Of a stretch of 64,000 bases of DNA, positions 38,201 through 47,215 are shown piece by piece. Made by a program: the position numbers and the translations under genes. The notes under the pieces are model-generated. The model did not search any database. It was given only the letters and a program-made list of their open reading frames with translations, and had not been told where the DNA came from. The stretch is from Theocolax elegans. Lineage: Eukaryota > Arthropoda > Insecta > Hymenoptera > Cerocephalidae. Numbering within the stretch: the stretch's first letter is position 1; the number at the start of each line of letters is the position of its first letter. The stretch covers positions 70,080,986-70,144,985 of the forward strand of contig CM047426.1 in NCBI GenBank assembly GCA_026168455.1, read 5' to 3'.

Positions 38201-38437
38201 ATCACATGCTATTATTGTCGCCAAACTGGACACAGAACGACAGCATGTCCGGCCAGATTGGCAGATATGAGGCAATACTGCCAAGCGTGTGGAAAAATGG
38301 GTGTAACTCTATCCAACTGTCCTGATTGTGAACACTGGAGACAAGCAATGGGAAACGGCAATGCTGGAGGACAGACGGGCCCCGTGTCCTCGCAGCTACA
38401 GCTTACCCAGGGCCCAGGACAGCAATTAAACAATTAG
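35288..38437 (+). CDS. gag: Gag polyprotein with SAP-like, capsid and zinc-knuckle domains
   Basis: 1,049 codons. Residues about 33-60 (NTLRIMCDNANFSTKGTKEE...) match the SAP fold, a short DNA-binding helix-loop-helix. Residues about 467-580 form a striking charge block: a lysine-rich stretch, a tract of Asp, Ser and Glu (DDSRTDDSDEDSDSGKDESD onward), then lysines again. Residues about 583-757 are the retrotransposon capsid domain (ASRWYSDIQDELITWKDFEK). Near residues 956-1015 lie two CCHC knuckles (CFHCNQVGHRAAEC, CYYCRQTGHRTTAC) and a third, altered finger CQACGKMGVTLSNCPDC. The protein would form particles and bind the element RNA. The start was chosen as the first ATG after the leader, with an A-rich context. 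It is longer than typical gypsy Gag because of the N-terminal and acidic insertions. Confidence 0.93.
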   Translation: MASYGQDKENIDEMLYLGAGREALERLKQQDENTLRIMCDNANFSTKGTKEELIDRLHRAAMIDTKLLRNVPWDPYVDEVNYSERLVRTRVEPELTELEAAKLGAIKKTKRKIAKPSIPQNIRTRAQTKQDQESQNILAVTEIQNRVPSNTHEEQDIQSQLDVIATTTTTLTTQTNTTTTNSFLATNVRSISVRQSGTVQSTRVTDHLSLRYDPGLPIGPQLENIATEGLRQVAANTRLAQSLRMSPDSSLPPMIVQPLSNLNTSRSQNITNVANHTQRENNSQPDTRRRSTEINTENEMQRRDEALFRQEQIMAENDNNIRPDIEDSITYDEEEANEQNYLHNPDNDYEKQWVNDTSYFRREEERQTRLEIDRRASRYVQLQKESAKAARVNSTPICQRNNEADRTNLNKTNSESQDKNECEPLHTPAPGLLGSIPPNYVLEDKMAREEIEKQKNEEVLNQKDNEKPEDAQKEENADEKNKKSRKKNSKKKSSRKRKDRRKHDDSRTDDSDEDSDSGKDESDDDSSDDSSSSSEESDSDDNTSSNGSDSDDDDKEEDKEKKNKKKSKTKKKSKTKKNKRRYDLAESDRIMRIFKGWGLSFSGEERDNAGEFLMRLKNCRKNIYMKDSQFFQGLPCILTKRASRWYSDIQDELITWKDFEKSFKVQFMKKLSETDIWEEAWKRTKGKNESITNYIGCMKHIFAHFRKAPSIKRQIEVVYRNLKPDYRRYMENKKIKDYSKLEKYGRRHEDQVELDKRFKPPPPLENSKIPDAAAPEYTKPGKIAVIDENKKEVNYENCAIEKNSGKGRGNIKEAKKNINRVKDVDAKVMVPHQGIIAEISTSPLQSNSQSRPPSSPQQNWTNWSKPNNYRREFNSGNINNNNNRNNYTSGGINYEKRNIGYNNRSFSGNPRQWQTGGQPRFTTIAPQINNGAKPRIMSVPPQRVQAQLTGTFVGACFHCNQVGHRAAECPNITCYYCRQTGHRTTACPARLADMRQYCQACGKMGVTLSNCPDCEHWRQAMGNGNAGGQTGPVSSQLQLTQGPGQQLNN

Positions 38438-38460
38438 ACGAAGAAGATAAGAAGCCACAA

Positions 38461-39051
38461 ATGAATTTAAACCAAACAAAAGTACCAGAGCAAACAAAAG
38501 AAAAATTGATAGAAGAAATATTGATGAATGATGAAATAATAGATGAGAAATATGGTTTGTCGAATGAAGTAGTAGAAAATAAAAAGAAAAAATACATAGA
38601 ACCTTCTAGGACATCAGAAGGGGAATTAAGAAGTAGCGGAAAACATTCAAACAAAAAAATTGAGGTGATGAAGAAGAAAGGCTCTACAGAAGAAAGCGAG
38701 AAGAGTGGTAACACCGAGGCGACCTATCAAAAGATAGAGTTACGTCCAGTTACAGTCGACGAACGCGCTGTAGAGTCCTGGAAGGAAGAAGAAGAAAAAG
38801 ACTATCAACGAATACCTGCTCTGTCAGTAGCAATTGACACGCTACTTACAGACATCAGGCAAAACGAAGAAATTTCGGACAAAACCGTGAGAGATCATAA
38901 CATGACTCGGAATGAGGATGGTAAATCTAAACGAAACAAGTCCAAGAAAAAGTATTCAACGTTGGGTCAAACTAATAATGAAGGAAGGAAGAAGTCAGTG
39001 GAAGATAGGAGTGAAGAAGATATAATTGAAGTAGATAAAATTAAGAAATGA
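38461..39051 (+). CDS. Charged linker ORF between gag and protease
   Basis: 196 codons, rich in Lys, Glu and Ser, with no recognised domain. It begins 23 bases after the gag stop and ends by overlapping the next ORF (ATGA at 39048-39051), so translation might be coupled. It could be the N-terminal part of Pol, normally made by frameshifting from gag. A TAGCGG motif lies at 38634-38639. Intact open frame; function unknown. Confidence 0.6.
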   Translation: MNLNQTKVPEQTKEKLIEEILMNDEIIDEKYGLSNEVVENKKKKYIEPSRTSEGELRSSGKHSNKKIEVMKKKGSTEESEKSGNTEATYQKIELRPVTVDERAVESWKEEEEKDYQRIPALSVAIDTLLTDIRQNEEISDKTVRDHNMTRNEDGKSKRNKSKKKYSTLGQTNNEGRKKSVEDRSEEDIIEVDKIKK

Positions 39052-40256
39052 ATGTTGGACGTGAAGAATATGAAAAGAAGATAGAAATTCGACAAAGTAA
39101 AGATGAAGAAAATAAAGTAGAATTAGTAGAAGATAAAAGAAATGAAAAAGAAGTAGCAGAAACAAGCGTAGAAAATAGAGGTTTTGTGCGGATAAATATT
39201 GGTGGAGTAATCTTTAAAGGATTGTTAGATTCAGGAGCAACGATATCGGTCGCAGGTCCTAGAGTGGTAGAAAAATTCAAAGACAGACTGCAACCATCGG
39301 ACTCCTACGTAAAAAATGCGCATGGCGGAATAAATAAAGCTCTGGGTACTTTAAGGTTAAATTTAGATGTGGATGGTCATATTGATACGTTAGAATTAAA
39401 AGCACAAGAAGTATTTGAACACGATGTTATTTTAGGAAAAGATTTTTGTCAAAAATGGGATGTAGACGAAAGGCATAAACATGGGCTGTGGCGAGTCCAT
39501 GAAGGGCCTTGGCATAAAACACTCAATGATGTAGAAGCCAATAATCCTATGATTTATGCGGAATGTGCAGGTATATCGGAAATCACAGATAACGATAAAG
39601 AGTTTGACAATAAACATCTCAAGGCAGTACTGCAAGAATATGGTATCAAACACATAAAAACCCCACCTTGCCACCCCCAGGCTAACCCTGTAGAGAGGAG
39701 TAACCGGACACTCAAGACAATGATCTCGATGTTTGTAAAGGCAGATCATAGGTGTTGGGACGAGCATGTGCATAAGTTTCGCCATGCTCTAAACACAGCT
39801 ACACAAACATCGACGAAAGTCTCTCCGGCCTTTCTTAATTTCGGTCGTCACCCTCACCCGGTCAAGAGCCTGAGGAGGGAGGTGGAAGCCAGGAAACCTG
39901 TCTTGAAAATGGATCCACAGATTTGGATAGATAGACTGACTAGATTAGATTCATTACGAGATCTTGTAGCTAAACATTTAGACGAAGCACATGTAAAACA
40001 AAAGAGAACGTATGATAAGAATAAACGAGTAGCGGAATTTAGAGTTGGCGATTTGATATTGCGGAGAACGCATTTGCTTTCCAACGCGGCACAAAACTTC
40101 GCGGCTAAACTGGGTGCTAAATATGACGGTCCCTACGAGATAATAGAAAAACTATCCCCTACGGTCTACGTCCTAAAAATGGACTCAGAAAAGCGTAACG
40201 CGAAGGTGCACGTCTCGGATTTAAAACGTTATGTCCCTCCCAGAGCGAAAGACTGA
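39048..40256 (+). CDS. Protease fused in frame to a truncated integrase (RT and RNase H missing)
   Basis: 402 codons. Residues about 45-135 are a retropepsin-like protease with the catalytic LLDSGATIS (Asp at residue 61) and VILGKDF. After a short linker the sequence enters integrase at the second catalytic Asp (ITDNDKEF, residue 181). It continues with EYGIKHIKTPP and NPVERSNRTLK (Glu 216, the normal 35 spacing), then the C-terminal domain (KYDGPYEIIEKL, VHVSDLKRYVPPR). Missing between them are the reverse transcriptase, RNase H and the zinc domain and first Asp of integrase. The fusion keeps the reading frame. It cannot be a working integrase; the protease could be active. It differs from the integrase at 2-946 but is clearly related. 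Confidence 0.9.
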   Translation: MNVGREEYEKKIEIRQSKDEENKVELVEDKRNEKEVAETSVENRGFVRINIGGVIFKGLLDSGATISVAGPRVVEKFKDRLQPSDSYVKNAHGGINKALGTLRLNLDVDGHIDTLELKAQEVFEHDVILGKDFCQKWDVDERHKHGLWRVHEGPWHKTLNDVEANNPMIYAECAGISEITDNDKEFDNKHLKAVLQEYGIKHIKTPPCHPQANPVERSNRTLKTMISMFVKADHRCWDEHVHKFRHALNTATQTSTKVSPAFLNFGRHPHPVKSLRREVEARKPVLKMDPQIWIDRLTRLDSLRDLVAKHLDEAHVKQKRTYDKNKRVAEFRVGDLILRRTHLLSNAAQNFAAKLGAKYDGPYEIIEKLSPTVYVLKMDSEKRNAKVHVSDLKRYVPPRAKD

Positions 40257-40265
40257 GGACTCAGA

Positions 40266-41021
40266 GTGTACGGTCCGACGACGCCGCCGGTTAGAAGAGG
40301 AAGAGCAAGGAGGATTAGCCAAACGACCGAGGACAACCTTTCGGAGAGAGGTAAGCCGGAGATAGTACCAAAGAAGATATTAAGGTGGGAACCACCTCCC
40401 CAACCCATAATTGTGCCCAGACCCCAAGCCTGTCCAAGGAAAGGGATTATGTTCGGAGGGCTAACGCCAGTCCCAATCGATCCGTTAGTCGACCCTCCAT
40501 TCAAGACGTGCTTCGGATGTTGGCGACCAGGGCACTCAAGATTGGCGTGTCCGAACCCTACGACAGCAGAAATGTGCCACAATTGTGGAAGGAGAGGGGT
40601 CACCCTCCGTAGCTGCCCTCGATGCAAGGAGGCCCACGAGAGGTACTTGAGGGTACAGTTTCCCGAGTCATATGGGGGAAGCGTACAAGGCGGATCAACT
40701 TCGGGAGAGAGCCTCTGTCCACCAGGACTACGGACACAGGAGCCCCGACCAATCCCAACTGTAGGAAACTGGGCTGAGACGATTCCTTTAATTCCTTCTC
40801 CCACTATAGACCCGTGGACGACAACACCTCATCCTCATCCGTGGGTCCCACAGGCATCCTCGTCGACATGGAACCTACCTCCCTCCTCTCCGACGCCCCA
40901 ACTGACACAGGCCTTACAGTTGATTGAGGCGATCAAGAATTGGTCACCGGAAGCGAGAGATGCGGTGGTGAAGTCATATTTAAGGACTCACACCAATAAA
41001 AGTTTGTTAGCGATAAATTAG
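40266..41021 (+). CDS. Second nucleocapsid-like ORF in the env position
   Basis: 251 codons, starting 9 bases after the integrase stop. An arginine-rich start is followed by CFGCWRPGHSRLAC (a perfect Cx2Cx4Hx4C knuckle) and CHNCGRRGVTLRSCPRC (Cx2Cx9Cx2C). The second finger is very like the third finger of this element's own Gag (CQACGKMGVTLSNCPDC) and the finger in the ORF at 1374-2288. A proline-rich segment and a C-terminal amphipathic-looking helix (LTQALQLIEAIKNWSPEARD) follow. There is no signal peptide or membrane span, so it is not an envelope. A duplicated nucleic-acid-binding protein is the likely identity. It is GC-richer than gag. Confidence 0.75.
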   Translation: MYGPTTPPVRRGRARRISQTTEDNLSERGKPEIVPKKILRWEPPPQPIIVPRPQACPRKGIMFGGLTPVPIDPLVDPPFKTCFGCWRPGHSRLACPNPTTAEMCHNCGRRGVTLRSCPRCKEAHERYLRVQFPESYGGSVQGGSTSGESLCPPGLRTQEPRPIPTVGNWAETIPLIPSPTIDPWTTTPHPHPWVPQASSSTWNLPPSSPTPQLTQALQLIEAIKNWSPEARDAVVKSYLRTHTNKSLLAIN

Positions 41022-41343
41022 GATTAGTGGATGTTTAGAGGAAGTAGCGGACGTTAGCGGTAAACCTTGTTTTCAGATCATCGATCCTGCGGATGAAGAG
41101 AGGAAAAGTAGTGAGTATCTTGTGGTAAACGAATATATTTATTTTTATTTTTAATTATATTACTTTTTGATAATTGAGAAGTTTAATTTTTTTTATAATG
41201 TATGTTAAAAAAGGGCAGAAGTATGATTTGATGTGGGTATGGGTTATGAAAATTCCAAGTAATGAGATTCGCTTAGGCCGGTTTGGGAATAAGTGCAGTC
41301 CACTCATCCTTTCAGGGAGTGTCCTGACTTAGGAGGGGGGTAT
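41022..41343 (+). promoter_or_regulatory. 3' untranslated region and polypurine tract
   Basis: Two TAGCGG motifs ten bases apart (41045 and 41055) open this stretch, which ends with the polypurine tract AGGAGGGGGG at 41331-41340, three bases before the LTR. The tract primes plus-strand synthesis. No coding frame seen. Confidence 0.8.
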
Positions 41344-42896
41344 TGTGAGGCAAGCCTCACTTAATTATTAAGGTAAATAAGTAAAGTGATGAAGAGAAGT
41401 AAGTGTGAGAGAGATGAATAGAGGAAAGTGACAGGTGAAGGTTAGGATTGCGGTACTTATATATATCGGCCCGAGCCACTCTCATTACCGGGAAGTCGCG
41501 AATGAGATTTTATGCGAGAATAAAAAGGAATATTTCGGTTTGTTGAGGATGACGGATATAAGGAAAGGATTGGCGGATAATAACAACACGTAGCACGGGA
41601 CAGACGGCGTACGATAACGAGGTACGAGCGAAGCAGCTGACGACACCGTGGTAGCCCGCGTATATCTAGCGGATACACCGTCCCGTGGCGACACCGCGAG
41701 AATATCGGCAAACTGCCGACGGCACCGATCACCGCGTGCGCGCGCGAAGCCAAGAGAGATGGAGAGATGTTGACCGCGTGCGTCGAGTAAGAGAGTGACG
41801 GCGCGCACACTGCACGCGCACGTCGAGTATAGGTGAGAGCGGTGCGCCAGAGGGGGAACGACTACGAACGGTCCGATGTTCATACGTACGAATGTAAGAG
41901 GAAAGGAGATAGATAGCTGTCCCGATGCATTGGTGGAGGCGTTGGCGGATTTGCACAGATAGCGGATAAAAGGAAATGGCGAACGTACACTAGCGGATTT
42001 GGAAGGAAAATAGATGGCGTTACGGACGATTATCGGTATGTCTACTACCACCGATCTAGCGGATGTGATAGCGGAAAGAGGGAACAACTAGCTCCACGAT
42101 CGGTAACGGATGATACGAATCGGAGAAGAAGGACGGGACTCCTTCCCCAACCGCCGTACTGAATAGACGTGTTGTGCCAGGAACAATATCGAAGTAGCCA
42201 TTTTGAGGACTAGCTGAGATTTAAGAAAGTCGGAATATTGAGGAGAACGAGTAGCTGTTGTACGATGAGTTGGAGTGAGAAACACCCGAAATTCAAGGGT
42301 TAGACGTCGAGTCAGTAAAGAGACAATTAATTCGTATAAGCGGAGAGTTCTCGACTTGCGGTGAGTGAGGAAGTTCAGAGTATTGTAAGGTATGAGAGTG
42401 AGATTGAAGGACGTTCCGCGAAATTGTAAAATAGAATAGCCGCGCGAAAACCGATTAATTTATTATTGTATTTTCCGATTATCACTATTATATTTCCTTT
42501 TGCGTTTTACGATGATTTACCGAGTTGCGTGCAGATAAAGTATTGAGCAATAAATAAGCGAGATTTCGGTATGCGTTTGTATTTACTGTATGATAAAGTG
42601 ATAATAATTAAAGTGTTAATAATTGTTATGTGAGATTAAGTGACTGATTTTATAACCCGAGAATATTATCCAATTCCTTACAACGTGGTTCCGCCATCTT
42701 TCCCGTGATGGCGACGTGAAGCCCGCGACCCTGAATCGGCTTGTCGTTAGTTTTACCGGTAACTGGCGCCCAATAATTCAATTTGTTACCGGATAGTAAT
42801 TATTATTTTATTATCATTATTATTATTTGTTGTAAGCCACAGTGACACGTTGCACTACGGGAACAACTCATCGAGAATCAAAAGTGCAACGTCACA
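41344..42896 (+). repeat. 3' LTR
   Basis: 1,553 bp, same ends and same features as the 5' LTR. Differences noticed are single substitutions, such as GTGTGCGCG versus GTGCGCGCG, GAGAGGG versus GAGGGGG, GATAGCAG versus GATAGCGG and CACAATGAC versus CACAGTGAC. The GATAGCGG version adds a fifth TAGCGG here (42069). Confidence 0.95.
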
Positions 42897-42900
42897 TAAT

Positions 42901-43610
42901 TATAAATGTTAATGAAAAATTAACTTACTAAAAATAGTAAAGTGCATATACTTACTAAATTGCAGTATTTAGTAACTACTTATGAAAATTTTGGAATATT
43001 TTAAACGGATCTAAATAGAACTTCACTTCCTAAAATTAATTTATTTAATGACGAAGGATCATCGCCAAAAGTTCTATGGCATTAATATTTTGTACTTTTA
43101 GAGTAATAAAACTTTCTTCTTAAATAAATAAATTTTTTTATTAATTTTTATTAATTTTAAAGAATTATTTATAACATTTTAGCGGCATATAAATAAAAAC
43201 CTGTTTCTTCTATTTCTCCCGTAATTCGTAATTTGCACCCTCTTTCAAAATTTGCGTTTTAATCCATAATTATATCCAATTTATTTTTTCCTTCAGTTAC
43301 AGAGCCCATATATTTATCTTGATTATTATAATCAAATTCATTCCTTAGAAAACCTTCTGTTTCTAATAAATACATACTTGTTTATTTAAAATATTGTTTT
43401 CTATAAATATACATAATCTACTCACTTATATATCCATACAATTTTGAAATATTAATTTAAAAAATATTTAAATTGAATGCTCCAAAATTAATAGTTTTTG
43501 AAAATCTATTCAAATATAATTCGTATTTTATATTGCCACTATTAAAATTTGAATTTTCTTTTGCCTATACAGTTTATAATAGAATTATCTTAAAAATGCA
43601 ATAATTAATA
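42901..43610. repeat. Dispersed repeat copy A, first part
   Basis: AT-rich and non-coding. From TTAATGAAAAATTAACTTAC to GCAATAATTAAT it aligns throughout with 50835 to about 51520 (copy B): shared strings include TTTTAAACGGATCTAAATAG, TTTATTTAATGACGAAGG and GCGGCATATAAATAAAAACC. Family unknown. Copy A continues at 46600, 47120 and 48464 after later insertions. Confidence 0.9.
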
Positions 43611-46599
43611 CTAGCTAAAATCCTCACTCGCTCACGCTCGCTCGCTGAAAAATCATTATATAATAGATAATATTAAATTAAACTAAAAAATATTTTATTA
43701 TTTAACTACATTTTATTATTATTTATTAAATTGTATCCATATAGATTTATTATCATATGTATAATAATTAATGAATTTATTATTATTATACGATGAATTA
43801 AAATGATAATATTAAAAAAATAGAAATTATCTATAAAAATAATTATTTTTGTATGAAATAGAGTTTAATTATTATTGCAATAGCACTTTTCATAAAGGAA
43901 TTATTATTGATTTTTTATTGTCATGTGATATGTATACATCCTTTGCAAATAATTGTTTTATTTATTTAGCAGTATTTATTAATTTGTGTGTTATTGGTAA
44001 TTTGGTAATAGCACTTTTTATACACTGAGAAATATATTATAATAAATATTAAAATAATCTATATTAAAAATTACTATATTGTATAGGAAAAGTGTGACAT
44101 CTCAGCAATATAATAATTTTTGTTATATTATATAGTAACTTTTATTATATAAGTCAGCAAATTGTATTATTCAATCTTGTATTTTTTAAATGCGAATTTA
44201 AGGGAGTAAAAATGAATTATATTTTGTTTTTAATTAATTCGAAATAGAATGTATATATTGGGGGAATTCTTTTTGTCAATTAAGTACTACAGAAACATTT
44301 AATATTCGGAGATTTAATTATATACTATTCTTACGCAGTTGATCGCAATTTTTATTCACTCGCATATATTTATTCATGACACTTATTAGTCACAAACTTA
44401 AATATTATTTCAATCGCTATCATTGAAATACGCTGAACGGAAAATATATTTTCGCATAATAATTAAATATCTTGTTGTTTTTTATATAATAGTTGACACA
44501 TTTTTGAGCATTTGCGAGAAGAACTGGAAAAATAGAAAATTTTATACACGCCACCTATTGGACGAATGGAGTAATTAGAATAGCCTTAAATTAAAAAGTC
44601 GTCTCAAAACAATTGAATACTGAAAAAGAAATGAACGTATATACGCGTATATAAAATATTTCTACAATACTTATACAAATTTTAATATATGTAGTATATA
44701 CATTTCACTATATATGATGTAAGAACTTTTGTTATTTTGATATTCAAATTTGCTATTTACGTAAGATTAATTATAACATTACATATTAAATATTGTAAAA
44801 CTTTATTTTATAAATTTTATAAAATAAATAAATATAGTATAAATATTTTAATAATTTTTGTATATATATATAACTAATTTATATAAAAATTCAACCAAAT
44901 AATTAAATATTGATCATACATATATAATTATATTTTATTTATATATTAGGTAGTTTATATTATTATGTATTATGGTATTTATAGTATTTATGGTATTTAT
45001 GTTATTTATATTATTTTATTACTATTTATTATTATTTTTATTATTATCTACTGGAACGCACATTACGAAATTAAAAAAAAAATTAATTTCTTCCTGTAGA
45101 TGATGTCCAAGTCCCTTAAGTTACCTCCAGATCATCGCGGCATCATCTACTGGAACAAACATTACGAAAATAAAAAAAAAATATTCCCTTCCTGTTGATG
45201 ATGTCCAGTCCTTCATGTTACCTTCACTTATAGCTGATCGAGATAAACAAATAAATAATCGAGTTAAATAATCGAGGTTTTTTTATAAAAAAGTTAAGCA
45301 TTATTCTAATTAATCCGTGTGGTTCCGCGATCACTTTCATTAAAAAAAATTCATTTTTTCGAAAATTCAAGAGAGATAAGAAGAGTTAAAAAATAAAAAA
45401 TCTGCCTGTACGGATGCACGAACGTACGCTCAGACTTAAACTTTTAAACCATTAAAAAATTAATTAAATACCTATAAAAAATTCAAACACTATGTCTAAT
45501 TATTCCTTTGGGTGCCGCGATCATATTCAATTAAAAAAAATTAATTTTTTATAAACTATTTAAAAAAATGTAACATAATTTATACTTAAATCATTTAGAC
45601 AGTATAAAATTTTAATATAATGTGGATGGATGTGAATGGATGTGGATGTGGATAATATCATTTAATATCTACTTAATGAACTGAATTTTCCTGAAATTCT
45701 GAGAATTGATCTACTACTTACATCCTACATTCTAGTAATGTTTTTAATATCTCTTAGTTTAGTAACAAAACTTAGTTTATTATCATAAATTTATAATAAC
45801 TACTATATATCTTGGAAGGTCCATTACGAAATTAAAAAAAATCATTTCTTTCTGGAAATGATTTCCAGGTCCCTAATGTTACATCCAGGTTAACGGGGCA
45901 ACAATTACTGAAAGGCCTATTACGAAATAAAAAAAAAATATTTTCTTCGTGTAGTAGATGTCCAGGTCCCTAATCTTACCTCCAGGTCATCGGGGCATCA
46001 TCTACTAGAAGGCCTATTACGAAACCAAAAAAAAATTGTTCTACCTGTAGAAGATGTCCAGGTCCCTACTGTTACCTCCAGGTCGACGGGGCATCATCTA
46101 CTGGAACCCATATTACGAAATTAAAAAACAAATATTCCTTTCCTGTTGTTGATGTCCAGTCCTTAATGTTATCTTCAGTTGTAACTGATCGAGATAAACA
46201 AATAAATAATCGTTTTAAATAATCGAGGTTAAACCATTTAAACAAGTAATTAAACACCTATAAAAAAGTTAAACACTATTACTAATTAATCCGTGTGGTT
46301 CCGCGATCACTTTCATTAAATAAAATTCATTTTTTCGAATATCCAAGAGAGATATAAGAAGTGTTAAAAAATAAAAAGTCTGCCTGTACGGACGTACGCT
46401 CAGACTTAAACTTTAAAACCATTAAAAAATTAATTAAATACCTCTAAAAAAGTCAAACACTATGTCTAATTATTCCTTTGGGTGCCGCGATCATATTGAA
46501 TTAAAAAAAAATTAATTTTTACAAACTATTTAAAAAAATATAACATAATTTATACTTAAATCGTCATTTTGACAGTATAAAGTTTTAATATAATGTGGA
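43611..46599 (-). mobile_element. Helitron-like insertion, 2,989 bp, non-autonomous
   Basis: On the minus strand this insert starts TCCACATTATA and ends GCTAG, inserted between A and T with no target duplication, the Helitron signature. Copy B of the surrounding repeat shows the empty site (TTAATGTATTTAATTTTT against TTAATA/TATTTAATTTTT here). No Rep or helicase frame exists. The 3' end has GAGCGAGCGTGAGCGAGTGAGG but no convincing hairpin, a weak point. The inside is repetitive: a duplicated block of about 600 bp (45050-45640 and 46000-46599), ATCATCTACTGGAA-type units near 45050, 45150, 45900, 46000 and 46090, and a (TTATGGTATT)n stretch near 44960-45010. Confidence 0.65.
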
Positions 46600-46821
46600 T
46601 ATTTAATTTTTAACCCATTGTATACATCACATGGATATTTGGAAAAGTGTATGTTATACTTGATTAATATTTATTTAATCTTCAAACAATTTTGCATCTG
46701 TATGTAAAGCATTACATTGCATTTTAGATCCGTTATTATTATTGAGTATACATTTAAACATTTTATCAGTTTTATCAAGAATGAGTAAACTAATACACAT
46801 TCTTTCAAGTTATGTTCACAA
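46600..46821. repeat. Dispersed repeat copy A, second part
   Basis: Aligns with copy B from about 51520 to 51720 (shared GATATTTGGAAAAGTGTATG and TATACTTGATTAATATTTAT). Copy B lacks the following 300 bases. Confidence 0.85.
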
Positions 46822-47119
46822 CTTTTTTTTTGCGCACGGAAAAATTACATATATTATGTATTCTTGAAAAAACAATTTTAAAATATATATATATATTATA
46901 TAAATATTCCGCCGCACACACACACACATACACGCACGCACGCACGCACAGACACACACACACGCACGCACGCACGCACGCACCCACACACACACACACC
47001 CACATACATACATACATATATATACATATATATGGGCTATTTCACGTCAAGTGGTACGATGAAAATTTTAAATCGCTCCAAAATTTGAGAACAGGCTGGA
47101 AACATCTTCCAGAACATAC
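46822..47119. repeat. Copy A-specific segment with CA/GCAC/CATA microsatellite
   Basis: About 120 bases (46913-47032) are (CA)n, (GCAC)n and (CATA)n tracts in tandem. The rest is unique. It is absent from copy B, so it is either an insertion here or a deletion there. No gene. Confidence 0.85.
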
Positions 47120-47215
47120 AAAAAAAATTTAAGTTTTAAAAATAATTTGCATAAGAGTTATTCAACCATGAAAAATGGAAATTTTTCAATTTTTTGGAAA
47201 AATTACTATATTTAA
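47120..47215. repeat. Dispersed repeat copy A, third part
   Basis: Matches copy B at about 51725-51822 (AAGAGTTATTC, ATGGAAA, AAAATTACTATATTTAA). It ends at the TTAA target of the piggyBac-like MITE. Confidence 0.85.

Larger units (their letters stand above)
32475..42900 (+). mobile_element. Complete young gypsy-type LTR retrotransposon lacking RT/RNase H
   Basis: Direct 4 bp target duplications TAAT (32475-32478 and 42897-42900) bracket LTRs of equal length (1,553 bp) beginning TGTGA and ending TCACA. I see only a handful of differences between the LTRs, so insertion was recent. Primer site, polypurine tract, Gag, protease and half an integrase are present in order, then a second zinc-finger ORF. 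Reverse transcriptase, RNase H and the front of integrase are absent. The element therefore needs enzymes from a relative, yet keeps long open frames for Gag and the protease-integrase fusion. Confidence 0.95.

Noticed and set aside
46812..47132. 106-codon frame over the CA/GCAC tracts
   Set aside because: Simple-sequence translation (His/Thr repeats).
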